Of a stretch of 64,000 nt of DNA, positions 36,095 to 44,519 are shown piece by piece; within the stretch, counting starts at the first letter, position 1; the number at the start of each line of letters is the position of its first letter. The stretch comes from Halomonas sp. 54_146 (lineage in GTDB: Bacteria; Pseudomonadota; Gammaproteobacteria; Pseudomonadales; Halomonadaceae), in assembly GCF_001507855.1 (NCBI RefSeq), contig NZ_LGEN01000006.1:1-64000 (forward strand), read 5' to 3'. The notes below the pieces were generated by a model. The model ran no database searches. It was given only the letters and a program-made list of their open reading frames with translations, and was not told the DNA's origin. Made by a program: the position numbers and the translations under genes.

Positions 36095-39000
36095 TTATCG
36101 ATAACGTAGCTGCACGCCTGCCTGACCTTGAACATCTCGCAGCGCCAGCAGTAAATCGTCGCTCGGCGCGACTTTCCACTCATCGGCGAGCTCAAGCCAC
36201 GCCACCGCCGCCGGGTGGCGGTACTGCAGGCGCACGGGCAGGCCTTCGCTATCGCGATACGGCGTCAGGCTGTCGCGCAAACTTTCCACCAAACGGCCAT
36301 TGATCTGCCCCGCGTCTAGCGCTAACTCTACTGCCTGGCCGTAGCGAATGCGTGCTGTGACCATCGGCGTGACGTCTTTGCCACGCAGGCGTAGGCCGCC
36401 GGAAAATTCGTCGCTGGAGACCTCGCCTTCCACAATCAACACCTGATCGGACTCAATCTGACCGCGCAGTTGTTCAAAAAGCTCCCCAAATAGCGAAGCC
36501 TCAATGCGGCCAGTGCGGTCATCCAGGGTGATAAACGCCATGGTGTCGCCACGTTTTGACTTCATGGTGCGCACGCCCACCACCAGCCCAGCCACGCGCT
36601 GAGGATCGCGGGAAGGCTTTAAATCACTGATCCGCATGGAAACAAAGCGCTTTAATTCCTGCTCGTATTCATCAATCGGGTGGCCCGTCAGGTAAAGCCC
36701 CAGGGTATCTTTCTCACCTGATAGCCGTTCGCGATCGGTCCACTCGCGGGCGTTGAGATACGCATCATAAACGTTATTTTCGCTGTCATCGGCTTCGGCA
36801 AACGCCTCACCGAACATATCCAGCATACCCAGATTTTGATTGGCATGGTTTTGCGCGGCGGCTTTGAGCGCGTCTTCCATCGCGGCAAACAGCACCGCAC
36901 GATTGGGGCCTAGGGTATCCAGCGCACCGGAGCGAATCAGCGCTTCCAGGGTACGTTTATTCATCCGTTTAGGGTCAATACGGCGGCAGAAATCGAAGAT
37001 GTCCTTAAACGGACCGCCTGCCTCGCGGGCTTCAACAATGGCACCAATCGGGCCTTCGCCCACGCCACGAATGGCACCCAGGCCGTAAACCACTCGGGCA
37101 TCGGTATCGACGGTGAACTTGTAGCCACCGACGTTGACGTTCGGCGGGGTCACGGTGAGTTTGAGGTTGCGACACTCCTCAATCAGCGGCACCACTTTAT
37201 CCAGGTTGTCCATCTCGGTGGACATGACCGCGGCCATAAACGGCCCTGGGTAGTGGGCTTTCAGCCACGCGGTTTGGTAAGAAACTAGCGCATAGGCGGC
37301 CGAGTGCGATTTGTTAAAGCCGTAACCGGCGAATTTTTCCACCAGGTCAAAGATGTTACCAGCGAGGTCTTTATCGATACCGTTGGCCGCACAGCCTTCC
37401 ATAAAGCCGTCGCGCTGTTTGGCCATCTCTTCGGGCTTTTTCTTACCCATGGCGCGGCGCAGCATATCGGCCTGGCCGAGGCTGTAGCCCGCCATTACCT
37501 GCGCGATCTGCATGACCTGCTCTTGGTAAAGAATGATGCCGTAGGTAGGCGACAGCACCGGTTTAAGCAGCTCATGCTGGTAATCCGGGTGTGGATAAGA
37601 CACTTCGGCGCGGCCGTGCTTACGGTTGATAAAGTCATCCACCATGCCCGACTGCAGCGGGCCGGGGCGGAACAGCGCCACCAGGGCGATCATGTCATCG
37701 AGTGAATCCGGCAGCAGGCGCTTGATCAGCTCCTTCATGCCGCGGGATTCAAGCTGGAACACCGCGGTGGTTTCGGCGCGCTTGAGCATTTCAAAGGTGG
37801 GCGCGTCATCCAGCGGGATGCTCTCGATATTGAGCGGCCCCTGGCCGTTAACGCTGCGCACCTTGTCGACCATCTCCAGCGCCCAGTCGATAATCGTCAG
37901 CGTGCGCAGACCCAGGAAGTCGAACTTAACCAGCCCCGCTTCTTCGATATCGTTTTTATCGAACTGAACCACCAAGCCGGAGCCATCTTCATCGCACAGC
38001 AGCGGCGAGAAATCGGTTAGTTTAGTGGGCGCGATGACCACGCCGCCCGCGTGTTTACCGGTGCCGCGAGTGGTGCCCTCTAGCTTGAGCGCCATCTCCC
38101 AGATTTCTTCGGCCTCTTCGTCGTTGCCAATAAACTCTTTGAGCGCAGGCTCTTGCTCAATCGCTTTGGCCAGGGTCATGCCTACTTCAAAGGGAATCAG
38201 CTTGGAGAGCTTATCCCCCAGAGAGTAAGGGCGGCCCTGGGCACGGGCCACGTCACGCACCACGGCTTTGGCCGCCATGGTGCCAAAGGTGACGATCTGC
38301 GAGACCGCATTGCGCCCGTAGCGCTCGGCCACGTACTCAATGACTTTGTCGCGTTTTTCCATGCAGAAATCGACGTCAAAGTCGGGCATCGAGACACGCT
38401 CAGGGTTCAAAAAGCGCTCGAACAGCAGGTCGTAGCCAATCGGGTCTAGATCGGTAATTTTTTGCGCGTAGGCCACCAATGAACCAGCACCGGAACCGCG
38501 CCCTGGGCCCACCGGCACGCTGTTGTCTTTGGCCCACTGGATAAAGTCCATAACGATCAGGAAATAGCCGGGGAAGCCCATTTGGATAATAACGTTGAGC
38601 TCAAACTCCAGCCGGTCGCGGTAGCGCTGATCAATCGCTTTGAACTCTTCGCTGTCGCGGGGGTAGCGCTCAGCGGGGAACAGAAAATCCAAGCGATCCG
38701 TCAGGCCATCGTGAGAGACCTTTCGGAAGAATTCATCCTGGGTCATGCCTTTAGGGATTTCGAACTCGGGCAGGAAAATCTCGCCCAGGCGCACGTTGAC
38801 ACTGCAGCGCTCGGCGATCATCACGCTGTTTTCCAGCGCTTCAGGAATATCGGCGAACAGCGCGGCCATCTCGTCGGGGCTTTTTAAGTACTGCTCTTCG
38901 GTGTAGCGGCGCTCGCGCCGTGGGTCATCCAGCGCTTTGCCTTCGCCGATGGCGACGCGGGTTTCGTGGGCCCAATAATCGTCGCGCTCAAGAAAGCGCA

Positions 39001-39601
39001 CGTCGTTGGTGGCTACCACCGGGGTGCCTGTTTCAATCGCCAGTTTGACGCTGGCGTGCACACAGGCTTCTTCCAACGGGCGTCCGGTGCGCACCAGTTC
39101 TAAATAAAAGCGTTCGGGAAACGCCGCCTGCCACTGTTCAAGCAGTTGTCGTGCTTCGCGCTCGTGGTCTGAGAGCAGATGACGGCCAATCTCGCCCTCA
39201 CGCGCGCCTGAGAGCGCAATCAAGCCTTCGCTCTGCTCCAGCACCCACTGTTTATCGAGAATGGCGCGCCCTTGGCGCTGGCCGTGGGTCCAGCCTTTCG
39301 AAATCAGCTCGGTCAGGTTGCGATAGCCAACGTCGTTCATCGCCAGCAGCGTTAGCCGATAAGGGTGAGACTCGTCGTGAGGGTTTTGCAGCCATAAATC
39401 GCTGCCAATAATCGGCTTTAACCCCGCCCCTTGTGCGGCTTTATAAAATTTGACCAAGCCGAACAGATTGGTTTCATCGGTCAACGCCAGCGCCGGCATC
39501 GCCCGCTCAGCGGTGGTGCTGACCAGCGATTTGAGCTTAACCAGGCCATCGACCAGGGAGTACTCACTGTGCAAACGTAAATGAACGAACGGAACCGTCA
39601 T
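36095..39601 (-). CDS. dnaE: DNA polymerase III alpha subunit
   Basis: Replicative polymerase catalytic subunit. The 1168-residue product has the N-terminal PHP domain (FVHLRLHSEYSLVDGLVKLKSL), the palm with GPGRGSGAGSLVAYA and the catalytic aspartates in PDFDVDFCMEKR, the fingers/thumb with GFNKSHSAAYALVSYQTAWLKAHYP, and the C-terminal OB fold (RVAGLVVGVRTMKSKRGDTMAFITLDD). Length is close to E. coli DnaE (1160). It is the replication member of the block lpxB-rnhB-dnaE-accA. No oddities seen. Confidence 0.98.
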   Translation of the reverse strand: MTVPFVHLRLHSEYSLVDGLVKLKSLVSTTAERAMPALALTDETNLFGLVKFYKAAQGAGLKPIIGSDLWLQNPHDESHPYRLTLLAMNDVGYRNLTELISKGWTHGQRQGRAILDKQWVLEQSEGLIALSGAREGEIGRHLLSDHEREARQLLEQWQAAFPERFYLELVRTGRPLEEACVHASVKLAIETGTPVVATNDVRFLERDDYWAHETRVAIGEGKALDDPRRERRYTEEQYLKSPDEMAALFADIPEALENSVMIAERCSVNVRLGEIFLPEFEIPKGMTQDEFFRKVSHDGLTDRLDFLFPAERYPRDSEEFKAIDQRYRDRLEFELNVIIQMGFPGYFLIVMDFIQWAKDNSVPVGPGRGSGAGSLVAYAQKITDLDPIGYDLLFERFLNPERVSMPDFDVDFCMEKRDKVIEYVAERYGRNAVSQIVTFGTMAAKAVVRDVARAQGRPYSLGDKLSKLIPFEVGMTLAKAIEQEPALKEFIGNDEEAEEIWEMALKLEGTTRGTGKHAGGVVIAPTKLTDFSPLLCDEDGSGLVVQFDKNDIEEAGLVKFDFLGLRTLTIIDWALEMVDKVRSVNGQGPLNIESIPLDDAPTFEMLKRAETTAVFQLESRGMKELIKRLLPDSLDDMIALVALFRPGPLQSGMVDDFINRKHGRAEVSYPHPDYQHELLKPVLSPTYGIILYQEQVMQIAQVMAGYSLGQADMLRRAMGKKKPEEMAKQRDGFMEGCAANGIDKDLAGNIFDLVEKFAGYGFNKSHSAAYALVSYQTAWLKAHYPGPFMAAVMSTEMDNLDKVVPLIEECRNLKLTVTPPNVNVGGYKFTVDTDARVVYGLGAIRGVGEGPIGAIVEAREAGGPFKDIFDFCRRIDPKRMNKRTLEALIRSGALDTLGPNRAVLFAAMEDALKAAAQNHANQNLGMLDMFGEAFAEADDSENNVYDAYLNAREWTDRERLSGEKDTLGLYLTGHPIDEYEQELKRFVSMRISDLKPSRDPQRVAGLVVGVRTMKSKRGDTMAFITLDDRTGRIEASLFGELFEQLRGQIESDQVLIVEGEVSSDEFSGGLRLRGKDVTPMVTARIRYGQAVELALDAGQINGRLVESLRDSLTPYRDSEGLPVRLQYRHPAAVAWLELADEWKVAPSDDLLLALRDVQGQAGVQLRYR

Positions 39602-39639
39602 GGGACTCTCAGCAAAACGCTAGGTGAAGAAAAAATACG

Positions 39640-40287
39640 TTAAAGCAGCGCTAACTGACGCTGCACCGGCGCGAAGCTGCGACGATGTTCTTCAAGTGGC
39701 CCGTGAGCGGCAAGCGCCGCCAGATGCTCTTTGGTGGGATAGCCCTTGTGGCGTGCAAAGCCATACTCAGGATAGCGCATATCCAGCGCTACCATTTGGG
39801 CATCGCGAGCGACTTTAGCCAAAATTGACGCAGCGGCAATCGCAGCATGGCGTGCATCGCCCTTCACCACGGCCTGGCCGGGCAGCAGATGGCCGGGCAT
39901 TTTATTGCCATCCACGAGTAGATATTCCGCCGCCGGTGCCAGCGCATCAATGGCGCGACGCATGGCTAAATGGGTGGCGTGGTAAATATTCAGCGCATCC
40001 ACTTCGGCAGCGCTGGCTTCTGCCACGGCAAAGGCTAACGCCCGCTCGCGAATGTGACTGTCCAGCGCTTCACGCCTACGCGCGGTTAACTTTTTAGAGT
40101 CAGTAAGGCCGTCAATCGGCTGAGCGGGGTCGAGAATTACGGCAGCGGCTACCACGCTGCCTATCAGCGGCCCGCGACCCACTTCATCAACCCCTGCCAG
40201 CCGTTCGCCACCGTAGGCAATCTCAAGCGGCGGAAAGTCCGCATGTTCAATCAGCCAGTGCTCTATCGGCCCACTTTTAATCGCCAT
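39640..40287 (-). CDS. rnhB: Ribonuclease HII
   Basis: Removes ribonucleotides from DNA and RNA-DNA hybrids. The 215-residue product has the catalytic D34-E35 in [14 protein letters not shown], the [15 protein letters not shown] block and D126 in [12 protein letters not shown] start it at ATG 40287, which has AGAGG 6 nt upstream; an ATG two codons earlier sits directly on that ribosome site. The start lies inside the lpxB 3' end (11-nt overlap), the normal coupled lpxB-rnhB arrangement. Confidence 0.95.
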   Translation of the reverse strand: MAIKSGPIEHWLIEHADFPPLEIAYGGERLAGVDEVGRGPLIGSVVAAAVILDPAQPIDGLTDSKKLTARRREALDSHIRERALAFAVAEASAAEVDALNIYHATHLAMRRAIDALAPAAEYLLVDGNKMPGHLLPGQAVVKGDARHAAIAAASILAKVARDAQMVALDMRYPEYGFARHKGYPTKEHLAALAAHGPLEEHRRSFAPVQRQLALL

Positions 40288-41449
40288 ACACATCCTCTAG
40301 CGGCTGACCTGCGGCCAGCAGGCTTATCGCCTCAGCAGCGCGATGGCTGGCGTTGCGCTGTAGGGTGGCGTGCATTTCGGCAAAGCGTGCTTCTAACGCA
40401 TGGCGGCTGGTGTCGTCTGCCAGCATAGCGCTGAGCCGGTCGGCAATCGCCTCCGGCGAGGCGGCGTCTTGAAGTAATTCAGGCACAAGGGTTTCTTGAG
40501 CAATCAAATTGGGCAGCGACACCCACTGGGTTTTCACTAGCCGTTTAGCCAGCCAGTGGGTGGCCGGTGCCATCTTGTAGGCTACCAGCATGGTGCGATG
40601 ACACAGCATGGCTTCCAGCGCAGCGGTGCCCGAGGCCAGCAGTACCACATCGCTTGCCACCATCGCCTCCCGTGCCTGGCCATCTAACAATGTGGCGCGT
40701 TCGGCCAGCAAAGGGTAGCGCGGCAGCAGTGCGCTGATTTCACGGCGGCGGTCAGAGGTAGCCGCCGGAATCACCACCTGTAGCGTGGGGTGGCGCTGGC
40801 AGAGCTGTTCGGCGGCACCAAGAAAGGTGTCGCCCAAAAAGCGAATTTCGTTGGCGCGGGAGCCGGGCAGCAAAGCCAACACCGGGCTCTCTATGGCCAA
40901 CGCGAGCGCTTGGCGCGTGGCAACACGGTCATTTTCCAGCGGCATTTCGTCTGCCAGAGGGTGCCCCACAAACGCCACGGGCACACGGTGTTCGCGATAG
41001 AAGGCGGCTTCAAAAGGCAGCAGTGTCAGCATGCCGTCGACCGATTTAGCGATGCCTTTTACCCGCCCTTGGCGCCACGCCCATACGGAAGGGCTCACGT
41101 AGTGGGCGGTGGTAATGCCCGCTTCGCGAAGCTGACGCTCTAAGCCTAGATTGAAATCGGGCGCGTCGATGCCGAGCATAATATCCGGCTGCCAGGCCAA
41201 CGCTTCGGCTTTCAGGGTACGCCGCACGCGAATCAGTTCGGGGAGGTGCTTGAGCACTTCCACCAGCCCCATCACCGCGAGGGTCTCTAAAGGAAAGCGG
41301 CTCTCCATGCCTTCCGCCTGCATACGCGGCCCGCCAATGCCTCGAAACTCAACGCCTGGGTGGCGCACCTTGAGTTCACGCATTAAGCCCGCGCCAAGAA
41401 TATCGCCGGAGAGCTCCCCAGCCACGAGGTAAACGCGTTGCAGGGTCAT
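40277..41449 (-). CDS. lpxB: Lipid-A-disaccharide synthase
   Basis: Glycosyltransferase that joins UDP-diacylglucosamine and lipid X to form the lipid A disaccharide. The 390-residue product shows [74 protein letters not shown] and [10 protein letters not shown], all standard LpxB blocks. Between lpxA and lpxB lies a 17-bp tandem duplication (41448-41480) that also duplicates the lpxB start-codon region. Confidence 0.97.
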   Translation of the reverse strand: MTLQRVYLVAGELSGDILGAGLMRELKVRHPGVEFRGIGGPRMQAEGMESRFPLETLAVMGLVEVLKHLPELIRVRRTLKAEALAWQPDIMLGIDAPDFNLGLERQLREAGITTAHYVSPSVWAWRQGRVKGIAKSVDGMLTLLPFEAAFYREHRVPVAFVGHPLADEMPLENDRVATRQALALAIESPVLALLPGSRANEIRFLGDTFLGAAEQLCQRHPTLQVVIPAATSDRRREISALLPRYPLLAERATLLDGQAREAMVASDVVLLASGTAALEAMLCHRTMLVAYKMAPATHWLAKRLVKTQWVSLPNLIAQETLVPELLQDAASPEAIADRLSAMLADDTSRHALEARFAEMHATLQRNASHRAAEAISLLAAGQPLEDVYGD

Positions 41450-41480
41450 AAAATACTTAGCATGATAAAGTACTTAGCAT
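41448..41480. repeat. 17-bp tandem duplication between lpxA and lpxB
   Basis: ATAAAATACTTAGCAT (41448) and ATAAAGTACTTAGCAT (41465) differ at one base. On the minus strand the downstream copy includes the lpxB start codon, and the upstream copy supplies a second ATG-like CAT position. Confidence 0.85.
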
Positions 41481-41483
41481 CGG

Positions 41484-42251
41484 TTAACGGGTGATGCCGC
41501 GAGTCGAGCGCTCAATAGAGGCAGCAAAGTGCTCGACTTCGGGCAGATCAAAGCGGCTACGCATCTCGGCAATCGCCTGTTCGGTGGTTAGCCCTTGGCG
41601 GTAAACCATCTTGTAGGCCGCCGTAAGGGCGCTGATCGCTTCGCGACTAAAGCCACGCCGCTTCAAACCCACCAGATTGAGGCCCCGCGCTTGTGCTGGG
41701 TTGCCATTAATCATGATATAGGCGGGCGTGTCCTTGGTAATGATCGACCCACCACCGGCCATGGCATGGTCGCCAAAGTGGCAGAACTGATGAACCGCCG
41801 CCAAGCCACCTAGGATGACATAGTCACCAACGGTGACATGGCCAGCCAAGGTGACCTGATTGGCCAAAATGCAGTCGTTACCAATCACGCAATCATGCCC
41901 AACATGCACGTAGGCCATGAACAGGTTGCGCGAACCAATCGTGGTTTCGCTGCGATCCTGAACCGTACCACGGTGAATCGTGGCACCTTCACGAATGACG
42001 TTATCGTCACCCATGACTAGCCGTGTAGGTTCACCTGCGTACTTTTTGTCCTGGCAGTCTTCACCCACCGAGGCAAACTGAAAGATACGCGTGCGCTCAC
42101 CCAGCGTAGTAGGACCTTTAACCACCACATGCGGGCCAATCACCGAGCCTGCACCGATCGCGACATCAGGGCCGATGATGCTAAATGGGCCGACCTCAAC
42201 GTCGTCGGCAAGACGTGCCGTTGAGTCGACCAGAGCAGTAGGATGTATCAA
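41484..42251 (-). CDS. lpxA: UDP-N-acetylglucosamine acyltransferase
   Basis: First lipid A step: transfers a 3-hydroxyacyl chain from ACP to UDP-GlcNAc. The 255-residue product is a left-handed beta-helix of hexapeptide repeats beginning [27 protein letters not shown], with the catalytic-histidine motif [15 protein letters not shown] and a C-terminal helical bundle. I assign a TTG start at 42251: it overlaps the fabZ TGA (TTGA), has AGGAAGG upstream and gives the family N terminus. A longer ATG-started frame (42272) would lie deep in fabZ. Confidence 0.93.
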   Translation of the reverse strand: MIHPTALVDSTARLADDVEVGPFSIIGPDVAIGAGSVIGPHVVVKGPTTLGERTRIFQFASVGEDCQDKKYAGEPTRLVMGDDNVIREGATIHRGTVQDRSETTIGSRNLFMAYVHVGHDCVIGNDCILANQVTLAGHVTVGDYVILGGLAAVHQFCHFGDHAMAGGGSIITKDTPAYIMINGNPAQARGLNLVGLKRRGFSREAISALTAAYKMVYRQGLTTEQAIAEMRSRFDLPEVEHFAASIERSTRGITR

Positions 42252-42691
42252 GCCACCTTCCTCTCGGCACAAATAATTTCAGCTTCGCAAGCCAGCTCGC
42301 CATCAACCGTGGCGCGGCAGGCAAACTTCCAAATACCGCGTTTACCTTTAATCACATCGGCTTCTAGGGTGAGCTGGTCGCCGGGCATTACTGGGCGTTT
42401 GAAGCGCACTTTGTCACTGCCCACTAAATAATAGACGTAGCCATCCGCCGGCAGTTTATTGACCGTTTTAAAACCCAGAATGCCGCACACTTGAGCCAGC
42501 GCCTCTATCACTAATACACCGGGCATAATCGGGTGATGGGGAAAGTGGCCGTTGAAGAACGGCTCATTGATGCTGACATTCTTATACGCAACGATAGACT
42601 CACCGATGGCTAGCTGCGTTACTCGATCCACCAACAAAAAAGGGTACCGGTGGGGCAAGTATTCGCGAATTTCATTGATATCCATAACCAT
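42248..42691 (-). CDS. fabZ: 3-hydroxyacyl-ACP dehydratase FabZ
   Basis: Dehydrates 3-hydroxyacyl-ACP in fatty acid elongation, competing with LpxA/LpxD for the same substrate pool. The 147-residue hotdog-fold product has [13 protein letters not shown] with the catalytic histidine, [26 protein letters not shown] with the catalytic glutamate, and [10 protein letters not shown]. The ATG at 42691 has AGAGG 8 nt upstream; a longer frame lacks a ribosome site. Ends by overlapping the lpxA start. Confidence 0.96.
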   Translation of the reverse strand: MVMDINEIREYLPHRYPFLLVDRVTQLAIGESIVAYKNVSINEPFFNGHFPHHPIMPGVLVIEALAQVCGILGFKTVNKLPADGYVYYLVGSDKVRFKRPVMPGDQLTLEADVIKGKRGIWKFACRATVDGELACEAEIICAERKVA

Positions 42692-42829
42692 CGTAGCGAC
42701 CTCTAAAATGTCAAAACGCCTGACAACGCCAGGCAAACACCAGCTCTCCCGCTGGTTAAAGGGCTGTGGATTATACCCCGCCACCCTCTAGCCTCAAACC
42801 GGCTGCAGGCAATATTCATTCAGCCAACA

Positions 42830-43864
42830 CTAATCGAGCTGCTTTTTTTCCAGTCTTAACAAACGCTTAGCAATGTCATCAAGCTGTTTAAAACGCACCG
42901 CGTTTTTACGCCACTGAGTGTTAGCCATGGCGCCAGTGCCCGAGGAGTAGACTCCTGGCTCGTGGATTGAGTTAGTAACCAAGCTCATCCCTGTCACTTG
43001 AACGCCATCGCAAATCGTTAAATGGCCCGACAAGCCAACGCCACCACCCAGCATGCAGTGCTTACCGACCTTGGTTGAGCCGGCAATCCCCACACAGCCC
43101 GCTAAGGCGCTGTGGTCACCGATAATCACGTTGTGGGCAATCTGTACCTGACTATCAATTTTGACGTCATTACCTATCACCGTATCGCCCAGCGCGCCAC
43201 GGTCAATGCTGGAGCAGCTGCCCACTTCAACATCGTCGCCCAGCACAACGCCACCCAGCTGGGCAATCTTATGCCAACCAGCGCCATCGTGGGCGAAACC
43301 AAAACCGTCGCCGCCGATCACACAGCCGCTTTGCAGGATCACCCGCTTACCGATTACAACGCCATGACACACCGTGACGTTGGCGTGCAAGCGTGTGCCC
43401 TCGCCGAGTTGGCTGTCTGCCCCAACGACACTACCGGCACCAATAGCGACGCGATCACCGAGCACCACACCCGATTCAACTACCGCGTGAGCCTGGATAG
43501 ACACACCGGCACCCAGCTGAACATCTTCAGCGACCACCGCAGTGGGATGAATACCGACAACATCGCGCGCGGGCAGTGGGTCAAACAGCTGGGATAATTT
43601 GGCATAGCCTAGGTAGGGATTTTCAATTTCCAGACGCGGCACAGGACAGTGCTTGGCGTGCTCAGGGTGCAGTAACACCGCTGCCGCCTGGGTGGTCGCT
43701 AAATCTTTCAAGTAGGCACGATTAGCTAAAAAAGCCACTTGGTCTGGCTGCGCATCTTTTAGCGTCGCCAGGCCACGTATCGGCTGCTGCCCATTGCCGC
43801 TAAAGGCAATGCCTAAATGATGCGCAATATCTGCGAGGGTAAGGTGATAAGAAGCGTGCGTCAT
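42830..43864 (-). CDS. lpxD: UDP-3-O-acylglucosamine N-acyltransferase
   Basis: Third lipid A step: N-acylates UDP-3-O-acyl-glucosamine. The 344-residue product has an N-terminal uridine-binding domain (LTLADIAHHLGI ... FLANRAYLKDL), a long hexapeptide beta-helix (about 100-300), the catalytic-histidine region QIAHNVIIGDHSALAGCVGIAGS, and a C-terminal helix. It sits between skp and fabZ in the canonical bamA-skp-lpxD-fabZ-lpxA-lpxB order. Confidence 0.97.
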   Translation of the reverse strand: MTHASYHLTLADIAHHLGIAFSGNGQQPIRGLATLKDAQPDQVAFLANRAYLKDLATTQAAAVLLHPEHAKHCPVPRLEIENPYLGYAKLSQLFDPLPARDVVGIHPTAVVAEDVQLGAGVSIQAHAVVESGVVLGDRVAIGAGSVVGADSQLGEGTRLHANVTVCHGVVIGKRVILQSGCVIGGDGFGFAHDGAGWHKIAQLGGVVLGDDVEVGSCSSIDRGALGDTVIGNDVKIDSQVQIAHNVIIGDHSALAGCVGIAGSTKVGKHCMLGGGVGLSGHLTICDGVQVTGMSLVTNSIHEPGVYSSGTGAMANTQWRKNAVRFKQLDDIAKRLLRLEKKQLD

Positions 43865-43881
43865 GGGAACCCAGGGAAGCT

Positions 43882-43904
43882 TTGGTGTGGCTAGGCCACA
43901 CCAA
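43882..43904. terminator. Perfect hairpin between skp and lpxD
   Basis: TTGGTGTGGC and GCCACACCAA form a 10-bp stem with a 3-nt loop, 14 nt downstream of the skp stop codon. Only short A/T tracts flank it, so it may be a partial terminator or an RNA-stabilising stem inside the operon. Confidence 0.5.
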
Positions 43905-43917
43905 TCATCGTTTAAAG

Positions 43918-44421
43918 TTAGTTCAAGGTATCAAATATCTGGGTGACTTCATCTGTCACATTGGGCAGGTCTACCCCTGAGTGCAGCACGCCCTGAGGCT
44001 CTACCAACACATCAATACCGTGACGCTCCAGCACTTGGGCAACCGCTTGCTCCAATTTCGCCTCAGCACTTTCTAAAAATTGTTGCTCAGAGCGCTGCTG
44101 GGTTTGCATGACTTCTTGGCGAAGCTGCTCAAAGCGACTGCCCTTTTGCTGCAGCTCGCCAATCAGCGACTCACGCTGGGACTGCGCCATGGTGTCGCCT
44201 TCGTTCTGCAGGCGCTGCTGAATCTGCTGCAGCTCATTGCCCAGGCTCTGCGCTTCACGCTGCTGATTGCCGATTTGCCCTTCCAAGCGGCTAAGCGAGG
44301 CCTGAGCAGACTGGGTGTTCATTAACGCTGCACGCCAGTCCAGCACCGCGACTTCCGCCGCATGAGCAGCAGGCAACATCATCGCACTTAACAGGCATAC
44401 CACCGCGGCCAGTTTACGCAT
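43918..44421 (-). CDS. skp: Periplasmic chaperone Skp (OmpH family)
   Basis: Trimeric periplasmic holdase that keeps outer membrane proteins unfolded for delivery to BamA. The 167-residue product has a signal peptide (cleavage after AHA, about residue 21), a short beta core (EVAVLDWRAALMNTQSAQ) and a long Gln/Glu-rich coiled coil (about 40-125), then the returning beta strand GIDVLVEPQGVLHSG. Directly downstream of bamA with an 88-bp gap containing the bamA-end repeats. Confidence 0.94.
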   Translation of the reverse strand: MRKLAAVVCLLSAMMLPAAHAAEVAVLDWRAALMNTQSAQASLSRLEGQIGNQQREAQSLGNELQQIQQRLQNEGDTMAQSQRESLIGELQQKGSRFEQLRQEVMQTQQRSEQQFLESAEAKLEQAVAQVLERHGIDVLVEPQGVLHSGVDLPNVTDEVTQIFDTLN

Positions 44422-44477
44422 CGTGTAACTCCTTAGATCACGCTAGTGCGCGCCTTAATGGAGCGCGCGCCTCTAGC

Positions 44478-44519
44478 AAAATTAGAACGTTAAAATTAGA
44501 ACTTTAAAACTAGAACGTT
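44478..44519. repeat. 14-bp tandem repeat of the bamA 3' end, three copies
   Basis: Units AAAATTAGAACGTT (44478), AAAATTAGAACTTT (44492) and AAAACTAGAACGTT (44506). The last is the bamA end on the minus strand (ACG TTC TAG); the duplicates differ by one or two bases and carry TAA in place of TAG. Confidence 0.9.

Noticed and set aside
43112-43597. A 161-codon plus-strand ORF in lpxD
   Set aside because: Shadow of the hexapeptide repeats of lpxD on the other strand.
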